Source: Hyphomonas sp. (GTDB taxonomy: Bacteria > Pseudomonadota > Alphaproteobacteria > Caulobacterales > Hyphomonadaceae). Taken from it: DNA of 5,078 bases. The stretch is from contig JANSXJ010000278.1 in the NCBI GenBank assembly GCA_024743015.1, positions 1 to 5,078 of the forward strand, read 5' to 3'. Below the pieces are notes generated by a model that saw only the letters and a list, made by a program, of their open reading frames with translations, did not search any database and was not told where the DNA came from. Position numbers and translations under genes: made by a program. Of this stretch, positions 1 to 5,078 are shown piece by piece (position 1 is the stretch's first letter; each line of letters begins with the position of its first letter).

Positions 1-545
1 GAGGCATGAAAGGGGCTGCACAAGGTATGGAGCGCTCGCAGGCTGACTCGATGGGGATGCTCGCGACGATTATGAATGCTCTTGCGATGCAAAGCGCCTT
101 GGAGTCGATTGGCGTCCAGACGCGGGTCCAGTCCGGCATACGTATGGATGAGGTTTGCGAACCGTTCATCCGGCGTCGCGCGATCCGGCACATGGAAAAA
201 CGACGCGTTGTGATTTTTGCGGCTGGAACCGGCAATCCGTATTTTACCACCGATACCGGTGCGGCTCTGCGCGCCGCTGAGATGCACTGCGATGCGATGA
301 TGAAGGGGACCCAGGTCGATGGAGTCTACTCTGCCGATCCGAAGACTGATCCGAACGCCGAGCGTTATGATCATCTGACTTATCAGGATGTTCTCGCGCG
401 CAACCTGAAAGTCATGGACGCATCGGCGGTGAGCCTTATGCGTGACACAAACATACCGATTGTGGTTTTCTCTTTGCACAATAAAGGGGCCCTTGAGGAC
501 GTATTGACAGGTCGAGGCCCAAGCACAGTCATCTCCGGTTCGTGA
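1..545 (+). CDS. pyrH: UMP kinase (uridylate kinase), 5'-truncated by window edge
   Basis: This is the C-terminal part of UMP kinase, the cytosolic amino-acid-kinase-fold enzyme that phosphorylates UMP to UDP with ATP in pyrimidine synthesis. The frame is open from the left edge (first whole codon at base 3) to TGA at 543-545, giving about 180 visible codons; bacterial PyrH is usually near 240, so roughly 60 N-terminal residues, including the glycine-rich ATP-binding start, lie outside. The ATG at base 6 is internal, because the visible residues ([11 protein letters not shown], then [14 protein letters not shown]) continue the conserved NxxRG...GMDR...D.MGMLAT core. Other hallmarks are [11 protein letters not shown], the UMP-binding [13 protein letters not shown] loop, the nucleotide-binding [12 protein letters not shown] segment, and [14 protein letters not shown] followed by IPIVVF near the C terminus. 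Family knowledge says PyrH is hexameric and allosterically controlled by GTP/UTP. Nothing looks degraded. The frr start follows 10 bp after the stop. Confidence 0.97.
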   Translation, partial: GMKGAAQGMERSQADSMGMLATIMNALAMQSALESIGVQTRVQSGIRMDEVCEPFIRRRAIRHMEKRRVVIFAAGTGNPYFTTDTGAALRAAEMHCDAMMKGTQVDGVYSADPKTDPNAERYDHLTYQDVLARNLKVMDASAVSLMRDTNIPIVVFSLHNKGALEDVLTGRGPSTVISGS

Positions 546-549
546 GGAA
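543..549 (+). promoter_or_regulatory. Ribosome binding site of frr overlapping the pyrH stop codon
   Basis: TGAGGAA carries a GAGGA-type Shine-Dalgarno sequence, six bases before the frr ATG at 556. Its first three bases are the pyrH TGA stop. The spacing is good, and the overlap suggests that ribosomes terminating on pyrH uncover or reuse this site. Confidence 0.75.
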
Positions 550-555
550 TAGAAA

Positions 556-1110
556 ATGAGTTACGATAAAAAAGATCTCGAACGCCGCATGGACGGCGCC
601 ATCAGCGCCTTGCAGGCAGAATTGCAGGGCCTGCGAACCGGACGCGCCTCGGTCAACTTGCTCGATAATGTGCAAGTGTCGGCATATGGCTCGATGATGC
701 CACTGAACCAGGTGGGCTCTGTGTCCATCATGGATGCGCGCATGATTGGCGTGAATATCTGGGACAAGGGCCTGGTTGGAGCCGCCGACAAGGCGATCCG
801 CGAATCCGGGCTGGGGCTGAACCCTGTCGTGGATGGTCAGACGCTACGCATCCCGATCCCTCCGCTCAATGAGGAGCGCCGGCTAGAGCTGAGCAAAGTT
901 GCGGGTAAGTATGCTGAGGCGGCCCGCGTTGCCGTCCGCAATGTCCGTCGCGACGGTATGGACGGGCTCAAGAAAATGGAAAAGGACGGTGAAATCAGCG
1001 AGGATGATCACCGATCGCTTGCCGATGAGGTCCAGAAGCTCACGGACAGCTATGTTGGTAAAGTCGATGAGGCACTGAAGAACAAAGAAGCGGAGATCAT
1101 GCAGGTTTGA
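556..1110 (+). CDS. frr: Ribosome recycling factor (RRF)
   Basis: RRF acts in the cytosol with EF-G after termination to split the post-termination 70S ribosome so subunits can be reused. The 184-residue product matches the family length (about 185). The two-domain plan is visible. Domain I is a three-helix bundle formed by residues about 1-30 and 105-184. Domain II, residues about 31-104, is the small beta-rich domain. Conserved landmarks are GLRTGRAS (25-32), the LGLNP segment (86-90), [12 protein letters not shown] (98-109), [11 protein letters not shown] (123-133, with the invariant arginine region needed for ribosome binding) and the C-terminal GEISEDDHR...DEVQKLTD and KEAEIMQV. The ATG is supported by a good Shine-Dalgarno sequence six bases upstream and by alignment of the first residues with other RRFs. 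The last bases, GTTTGA, contain the TTG start of uppS, so the two genes overlap. No anomalies are seen. Confidence 0.98.
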   Translation: MSYDKKDLERRMDGAISALQAELQGLRTGRASVNLLDNVQVSAYGSMMPLNQVGSVSIMDARMIGVNIWDKGLVGAADKAIRESGLGLNPVVDGQTLRIPIPPLNEERRLELSKVAGKYAEAARVAVRNVRRDGMDGLKKMEKDGEISEDDHRSLADEVQKLTDSYVGKVDEALKNKEAEIMQV

Positions 1111-1871
1111 CCTCCGCGCCATCAGCTGCCCAAACCGGGGAGGGTGGGCCTCCTGCCGGCAGTTTCCCGGATCACGTTGCGATCATAATGGATGGCAACG
1201 GGCGATGGGCGAAGTCGCGGAACCTGCCACGCGCGGTCGGTCACGAGCGCGGAGTTGAAGCGCTCCGCCGCACAGTCGAAGCGGCGCAAGATGTTGGCCT
1301 CAAGACGCTCACGGTCTATTCCTTCTCAACCGAGAACTGGCGTCGTCCAGTCTCCGAGGTCAACGCCCTGTTTGGACTGCTTAAAGCTTACGTGAAACGA
1401 GACCTGGACCGCCTGGCGAGGGAGGGCGTTCGCGTTCGCATCCTCGGCACACGCAAAGGTCTGCCAGAAGACATTCGCGAACTCGTTGATCGGGCGGAGG
1501 CGCGCACCGAAGCCAATTCGAAGTTCAATCTCTGCATCGCGTTCAATTATGGGGGACGCGAAGAAATCGTTCGCGCTGTGCAGAAAGCCGCCAAATCGAT
1601 CGCGGATGGTTCACTAAATGCCGAAACGCTCGACGAGGAGTCGCTCGGGAAATTCCTCGATACATGCGATGTGCCGGATCCGGATATCGTTATCCGGACG
1701 AGCGGTGAATATCGATTAAGCAATTTTCTGATTTGGCAAGCGGCCTATGCCGAACTTGTGTTTATGGATGTGCTCTGGCCGGATTTCGGGAAAAAGCATC
1801 TGGTTGAGGCAATTGAGACGTTTCAGAAGCGGGAACGTCGTTTTGGCGGTCTGGCTTCCGGAGCTGCGTGA
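1107..1871 (+). CDS. uppS: Undecaprenyl diphosphate synthase (cis-prenyltransferase), TTG start
   Basis: UppS adds isopentenyl diphosphate units in cis to farnesyl diphosphate to make C55 undecaprenyl diphosphate, the lipid carrier for peptidoglycan and other envelope polymers. The 254-residue length matches the family (E. coli 253). Motifs in order are MDGNGRW (28-34, catalytic Asp29), GHERG (45-49), [10 protein letters not shown] (72-81), FNYGGREEI (147-154), and [16 protein letters not shown] (196-211) followed by [14 protein letters not shown]. The last block contains the diphosphate-binding Arg197 and Arg203 and metal-ligand Glu216. It ends with the typical RERRFGG. The start must be TTG at 1107: the in-frame stop at 1068-1070 bounds the frame, no other ATG, GTG or TTG lies between it and the active site, and the first ATG (codon 28) is inside the catalytic motif. 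The TTG overlaps the frr stop (TTGA). The ribosome site is weak (GGAG at 1092-1095, 11 bases away), so translation probably depends on coupling to frr. Residues 2-20 are a low-complexity Ala/Gly/Pro-rich leader. Confidence 0.97.
   Translation: MTSAPSAAQTGEGGPPAGSFPDHVAIIMDGNGRWAKSRNLPRAVGHERGVEALRRTVEAAQDVGLKTLTVYSFSTENWRRPVSEVNALFGLLKAYVKRDLDRLAREGVRVRILGTRKGLPEDIRELVDRAEARTEANSKFNLCIAFNYGGREEIVRAVQKAAKSIADGSLNAETLDEESLGKFLDTCDVPDPDIVIRTSGEYRLSNFLIWQAAYAELVFMDVLWPDFGKKHLVEAIETFQKRERRFGGLASGAA
1679..1698 (+). repeat. Perfect 8-bp inverted repeat with 4-nt loop inside uppS
   Basis: TCCGGATA and TATCCGGA flank the loop TCGT. The left arm also belongs to an overlapping 10-bp palindrome, CCGGATCCGG, at 1674-1683, so two mutually exclusive structures are possible. 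It lies within codons for the conserved [11 protein letters not shown] stretch and lacks a following T-run, so it is not an intrinsic terminator. It may simply reflect codon choice. Confidence 0.35.
1860..1863 (+). promoter_or_regulatory. Shine-Dalgarno GGAG for cdsA, within the end of uppS
   Basis: GGAG lies four bases before the GTG at 1868 and ten bases before the ATG at 1874. The spacing is short for the first and long for the second, so it does not decide between the two cdsA starts. Confidence 0.45.
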
Positions 1872-2692
1872 GTATGGCCCCCCAGCAGCAACATGACGGC
1901 CAGCTTGGCGATCTCAGGCTGCGACTAGTCTCCGCCGGCGTACTCATTCCGTTTGGCCTGTACGTTGTCTGGGCAGGCGGTCCGCTGCTGGCGGTCGCCT
2001 GCGGGCTGTTTGCCGCCTTGATGGCGTATGAGTGGATCCGCATGACCGGATCGCCGTCTATGAAGTCATTTGTTGCGCTTGCGATTCTGCCATTCATTCC
2101 CGCGGCGCTCGGTGCACTGGTTTGGGCGGTTTGGGCATTGATCGGCGCGGTGCTAGCAGCGAGTTTCACACATACAGTATCAGAAAAACGCGGGGCGGAG
2201 AGCTTTGGGTTGCTCTACGTTGCCGGAATGCCACTCGGTCTGTTTCTTCTGCGGGAAGGGCCATGGGATGGCACCGCCGCTGCATTGATCTTCATGGGGA
2301 TCGTCTGGGGGTCTGACTCGGCTGCCTATTTCACGGGTCGCCAATTGAGGGGGCCGTTATTGCATCCGGACTCACCGTCCAAGACCTGGAGCGGCGCCAT
2401 CGGGGCCGTCATCTTCAGCGCTCTATGTGGAGCATTGGCAGCGCATTTGACTGGGGGGGTGTTGACCGTCTGGCTGCTCGTCGGTGGAACGGTTTCCGTC
2501 GTCGCACAGATGGGCGATATGTTCGAAAGCTCGCTCAAGCGTCGCTATGGGATCAAGGATTCCAGCGGCTTCGTTCCTGGCCATGGCGGATTACTCGATC
2601 GGGTAGACGGGCTTGGGATGGTTTGCGTCGTCACGGCGCTGGCATTTCTGTTTGCGCCGGACTTCGTTAGCGTACTAGGGCTACGGGTATGA
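1868..2692 (+). CDS. cdsA: Phosphatidate cytidylyltransferase (CDP-diacylglycerol synthase)
   Basis: CdsA is an inner-membrane enzyme that converts phosphatidic acid and CTP to CDP-diacylglycerol, the precursor of phosphatidylethanolamine, phosphatidylglycerol and cardiolipin. The 274-residue protein is very hydrophobic, with about eight predicted membrane segments (roughly 18-37, 39-57, 67-101 as two, 114-129, 137-149, 176-194, 198-213, 250-270). The catalytic C-terminal half holds WGSDSAAYFTGR (147-158) and SPSKTWSG (169-176). The family signature follows: GD at 216-217, SSLKRRYGIKDSSG (221-234), PGHGG (237-241) and LDRVD (243-247), which provide Mg2+ and substrate ligands. The start is not fully settled. 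GTG at 1868 gives a GTGA overlap with the uppS stop but lies only four bases from GGAG (1860-1863). ATG at 1874, the third codon, leaves a two-base gap and ten-base spacing. Either choice leaves the function intact. The ATGA at its end overlaps dxr. Confidence 0.95.
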   Translation: MSMAPQQQHDGQLGDLRLRLVSAGVLIPFGLYVVWAGGPLLAVACGLFAALMAYEWIRMTGSPSMKSFVALAILPFIPAALGALVWAVWALIGAVLAASFTHTVSEKRGAESFGLLYVAGMPLGLFLLREGPWDGTAAALIFMGIVWGSDSAAYFTGRQLRGPLLHPDSPSKTWSGAIGAVIFSALCGALAAHLTGGVLTVWLLVGGTVSVVAQMGDMFESSLKRRYGIKDSSGFVPGHGGLLDRVDGLGMVCVVTALAFLFAPDFVSVLGLRV

Positions 2693-3903
2693 GTGGCGTT
2701 AGAACCATCTCGATTCTTGGATCGACCGGATCAATAGGAACATCGGCCTTGTCGGTGGTCGAGCACGCGAATGCGCAAGGCTCAGAGCCGGTTTTCGAGA
2801 TTGATACGCTGACCGGCGGGCGCAATGCGGATTTGTTGATCCAACAGGCGAAGCAGCACCTCCCGAACTGCGTGGTGATTGCGGATCCAACCAAACGCAA
2901 ACATGTCGCCGACGCGCTCTCCGGCCTAGACATAGAAGTGCACGCTGGTTCGGACGCCATTGAGGACGTCGCCAAGCGACCGGTCGACCGACTGCTGGCC
3001 GCTATCGTTGGAATTTCAGGCCTGCCGTCGACCCTTTCGGCTCTGCAGGCCGGGAACTCGGTCGCGCTTGCCAACAAGGAAAGCATGGTCTGCGCAGGGC
3101 CGTTGCTCAACCGGGTTGCTGCCGAGAAACAGGTCGCGATTGTGCCAACTGACTCAGAGCACAATGCAATGTTTCAGGTCATGGAGCGCCGCGAGGACGT
3201 TGAGCGTATTATCCTGACCGCATCCGGCGGACCGTTTCGAACCACAAATCGAGAAGAGCTGAAGGCTGTCACGCCACGGCGTGCGCTTGCCCATCCGAGA
3301 TGGGATATGGGTGAGAAGATCTCCATCGATAGCGCCACGCTATTCAACAAAGGCCTGGAACTAATCGAAGCCTGTTACCTGTTCGATATGGGTGAAGACG
3401 AAATTGAAGTGGTGGTGCATCCACAATCAATTATCCACTCAGCGATCGCCTATCGAGATGGATCTGTGCTTGCGCAAATGGGTGTGCCGGACATGCGGAC
3501 GCCCATCGCGCATGCCTTGACCTGGCCTGAACGTCGGGAGCCGACCCCAGTCGAACGACTGGACCTGGTGGCGCTCAGTCGGCTCGACTTCGAGGCTTTG
3601 GACAGTAGCAGATTTCCGGCCGTTGACCTTGCGCGGGAGGCGATCCGGATCGGAAAAGGCGTCCCAATCGCATTAAATTGCGCTAATGAAGGTGCTGTAG
3701 CTGCATTTCTGGCGGGCCAATGCGGTTTTCTCGACATAAGCTGGGTCGTGGAGACTGTGATGGAGCGGTTTCTGAGCGGCTCAATGTCTTGTGAGGATTG
3801 CGGAAATTTGGAAGCGGTTCTAGCAATACAAGCCGAAGCTGAAAGATTGACGGGCGCGCTTCTGGAAGAAGTGAAGAGCCAGAAGCAGGAGCGTACAGCG
3901 TGA
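2689..3903 (+). CDS. dxr: 1-deoxy-D-xylulose 5-phosphate reductoisomerase
   Basis: Dxr (IspC) rearranges and reduces 1-deoxy-D-xylulose 5-phosphate to 2-C-methyl-D-erythritol 4-phosphate with NADPH and a divalent metal. It is the committed step of the MEP isoprenoid pathway, located in the cytosol and known as the target of fosmidomycin. The 404 residues fit the family (E. coli 398). The N-terminal Rossmann domain has GSTGSIG (11-17). ALANKES (127-132) has the active-site Lys130. PTDSEHNAMFQ (153-163) carries metal ligands Asp155 and Glu157. TASGGPFR (177-184) and HPRWDMGEKISIDSATLFNKGLE (202-224) carry His202, flexible-loop Trp205, Ser215, Asn220, Lys221 and third metal ligand Glu224. HPQSIIHS (244-251), PDMRTPIAHAL and NCANEGAVAAFL (330-341) follow, then the C-terminal helical domain. 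The ATG overlaps the cdsA stop (ATGA), with AGGG at 2677-2680 eight bases upstream. Its isoprenoid product feeds UppS, encoded two genes upstream. All catalytic residues are present. Confidence 0.98.
   Translation: MSGVRTISILGSTGSIGTSALSVVEHANAQGSEPVFEIDTLTGGRNADLLIQQAKQHLPNCVVIADPTKRKHVADALSGLDIEVHAGSDAIEDVAKRPVDRLLAAIVGISGLPSTLSALQAGNSVALANKESMVCAGPLLNRVAAEKQVAIVPTDSEHNAMFQVMERREDVERIILTASGGPFRTTNREELKAVTPRRALAHPRWDMGEKISIDSATLFNKGLELIEACYLFDMGEDEIEVVVHPQSIIHSAIAYRDGSVLAQMGVPDMRTPIAHALTWPERREPTPVERLDLVALSRLDFEALDSSRFPAVDLAREAIRIGKGVPIALNCANEGAVAAFLAGQCGFLDISWVVETVMERFLSGSMSCEDCGNLEAVLAIQAEAERLTGALLEEVKSQKQERTA
3887..3891 (+). promoter_or_regulatory. Shine-Dalgarno AGGAG for rseP, inside the end of dxr
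   Basis: AGGAG ends eight bases before the GTG at 3900. It supports that non-ATG codon as the rseP start, in place of any later candidate within the first membrane segment. Confidence 0.75.
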
Positions 3904-5075
3904 CCGAGATTCTGTCGCAGGGCCCGATATTTTTGGTGTGTTTGGCATTCCTGCTTGGAGTGGTCGTGATTATTCACGAACTCGGACACTATTGGATGGG
4001 GCGTTATTTCGGCGCTGCCGTCGAATCGTTCTCAATTGGCTTCGGAAAGCCGATCTTCGAAACCAAGGACAAGAATGGAACACGCTGGCGCGTAAACTGG
4101 ATTCCGCTTGGCGGATTCGTGAAGTTCGTGGGTGAAAGCCAGATGCCGGGCGATGTCGGACGCATTGAGGACGGCCCATCTGGTAAACCGTACCCGCAAC
4201 TGGGCGTAGGCGCGCGGTCTTTGGTGGCGCTCGCGGGACCGGCTGCCAATTTCGTTCTGGCTGTTTTGCTGTTTGCAATTTTCTTCGGGTTTCGGGGCGT
4301 CGAGACCTATGATGTTTACGCGTATCAGGTCGTTCCGGACTATCCAGCTGCTGAGGCAGGATTGCAGGCTGGCGACGTTATCAGAGCGATCGATGGAAAA
4401 CCAATACAAGCGCTGTCCGACCTGATCGTGATCACCAGCATGTCTTCTGGCCGCACGCTGAATTTTGAGGTGACCCGCGGTGACGAAGCACTCACGCTTG
4501 CCGTCACGCCGCGCCGCGAAACGCGTCGGAATCAGCTTGGTCAGATCGTGCCGCAAGGAACCATCGGAATTACCCCAGCACCCGTCGTGGAGAGTCTGGA
4601 ATTTCGCCGATATGGGCCCATCAGCGCGGTTGGAGCGGGCGTTGTGGAAACAAAAAATACAGTAGAGCATACCGTTTACATGCTTGGCCGGATCATCACC
4701 GGGAAAGAGCCGCTCGCGCTGATGAGCGGGCCGGTCGCAATCGGTGATGCCGGACGGCGAATCGTCAATCAGACATTGGGTGCGGAGACCGTACCAATGA
4801 GCAAGCGACTCAGCGCGCTCGGATGGTCAGTCCTGCAATTATGTGCGTTGATCTCAATCGGGATCGGCTTTTTCAACCTGTTACCACTGCCGGTACTCGA
4901 CGGTGGGCACCTCGTATTCAATGCGTATGAATTCGTGACCGGCAAGGTCATGCCGGAAAAGGTGCAGGAAGTGGCATTGATGGCTGGGCTCGGTCTGCTA
5001 TTGACCATGTTCGTGTTCATCACTTGGGGCGATGTTCTGGAAACGGGTCTTTTCCAAAGACCAACAAGCGAATAG
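3900..5075 (+). CDS. rseP: RseP-type site-2 membrane zinc metalloprotease, single PDZ domain (MmpA-like)
   Basis: This is an inner-membrane site-2 protease (peptidase family M50) that cuts transmembrane segments of substrates already trimmed at site 1. Known substrates are the anti-sigma factor RseA in E. coli and the polarity factor PodJ for Caulobacter MmpA; the substrate here is unknown. The zinc motif HELGH (His26, Glu27, His30) lies in the first membrane segment (about 10-30). It is followed by the conserved SFSIGFGKPIF loop (43-53) and IPLGGFVKFVGE (68-79). A second membrane segment spans about 107-132. One PDZ domain is visible at about 140-204 (AEAGLQAGDVIRAIDGKPI). The third segment (about 305-328) leads into NLLPLPVLDGGH (326-337), whose Asp334 is the third zinc ligand. 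The last segment is about 358-376. At 391 residues it is shorter than E. coli RseP (450, two PDZ domains) and close to MmpA. The GTG start overlaps the dxr stop (GTGA) and has a strong AGGAG. The stop TAG is three bases from the window end; bamA is the usual next gene. Confidence 0.95.
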   Translation: MTEILSQGPIFLVCLAFLLGVVVIIHELGHYWMGRYFGAAVESFSIGFGKPIFETKDKNGTRWRVNWIPLGGFVKFVGESQMPGDVGRIEDGPSGKPYPQLGVGARSLVALAGPAANFVLAVLLFAIFFGFRGVETYDVYAYQVVPDYPAAEAGLQAGDVIRAIDGKPIQALSDLIVITSMSSGRTLNFEVTRGDEALTLAVTPRRETRRNQLGQIVPQGTIGITPAPVVESLEFRRYGPISAVGAGVVETKNTVEHTVYMLGRIITGKEPLALMSGPVAIGDAGRRIVNQTLGAETVPMSKRLSALGWSVLQLCALISIGIGFFNLLPLPVLDGGHLVFNAYEFVTGKVMPEKVQEVALMAGLGLLLTMFVFITWGDVLETGLFQRPTSE

Positions 5076-5078
5076 GAC

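Noticed and set aside
6..8. ATG at base 6 as the true pyrH start
   Set aside because: The protein would lack the N-terminal nucleotide-binding part of UMP kinase. The frame is open to the window edge, and the preceding Gly codon continues the conserved RG-x-K/S-GAA segment.
504..532. TTGACA near the pyrH end as a possible -35 element for an frr promoter
   Set aside because: The hexamer is exact, but no acceptable -10 element lies 16-18 bases downstream (AGTCAT at the 17-base position). It also encodes ordinary PyrH residues (Leu-Thr).
1762..2169. Minus-strand open frame (135 codons) across the uppS/cdsA junction
   Set aside because: It is low-complexity Ala/Ser/Pro/Thr-rich sequence opposite two confidently identified genes.
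2667..3164. Minus-strand open frame (165 codons) opposite the start of dxr
   Set aside because: It is a shadow of the Dxr NADPH-binding domain, with no motif or ribosome site of its own.
3450..3989. Minus-strand open frame (179 codons) across the dxr/rseP junction
   Set aside because: It overlaps the conserved C-terminal half of Dxr and the start of RseP on the other strand. Its composition is Ser/Arg-rich and no family is recognised.
4032..4670. Long open frame on the minus strand (212 codons) opposite rseP
   Set aside because: It lies wholly within the well-supported rseP gene. Its translation is rich in Arg/Ser/Pro with no recognisable domain, as expected of an antisense shadow in GC-rich coding DNA, and I see no convincing ribosome site.
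1..5078. Possibility of an undescribed accessory system, mobile element or CRISPR array
   Set aside because: All sequence is accounted for by six conserved housekeeping genes with intergenic gaps of 10 bp or less. No direct repeat arrays, transposase, integrase or foreign-looking composition was seen.

Overview
The window is a dense, single-strand (+) run of six housekeeping genes in the order pyrH (3' part) - frr - uppS - cdsA - dxr - rseP. This is the well-known proteobacterial envelope and isoprenoid cluster; in related genomes it is commonly preceded by rpsB-tsf and followed by bamA-lpxD-fabZ-lpxA. Every protein is recognisable from family motifs, all frames are open, and there is no gap longer than 10 bp between genes. 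I see no RNA gene, mobile element, CRISPR array, convincing internal promoter or terminator, and no novel system.

The organism is most likely an alphaproteobacterium. The evidence is the gene order, the moderately high GC content, and the RseP homologue, which is short (391 residues) with one visible PDZ domain, as in Caulobacter MmpA, rather than the two PDZ domains of Escherichia coli RseP. A family-level placement (for example Caulobacterales/Hyphomonadaceae or Rhizobiales-like) cannot be made safely by eye.

Layout: bases 1-545 hold the C-terminal three quarters of UMP kinase. After 10 bp comes ribosome recycling factor (556-1110). From there every junction is a 4-bp (or equivalent) stop/start overlap: frr/uppS by TTGA, uppS/cdsA by GTGA (with an alternative ATG two codons in), cdsA/dxr by ATGA, dxr/rseP by GTGA. 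The window ends three bases after the rseP stop, so any downstream bamA is out of view.

How the genes fit together: PyrH supplies UDP (and so UTP/CTP) for nucleic acids, UDP-sugars and the CTP that CdsA uses. Frr recycles ribosomes. Dxr commits carbon to the MEP isoprenoid pathway, whose products are used by UppS to make undecaprenyl diphosphate, the carrier lipid for peptidoglycan and surface polysaccharides. CdsA makes CDP-diacylglycerol for phospholipids. RseP is the inner-membrane site-2 protease of regulated intramembrane proteolysis. The tight overlaps suggest one transcript with translational coupling, driven from a promoter upstream of this window.
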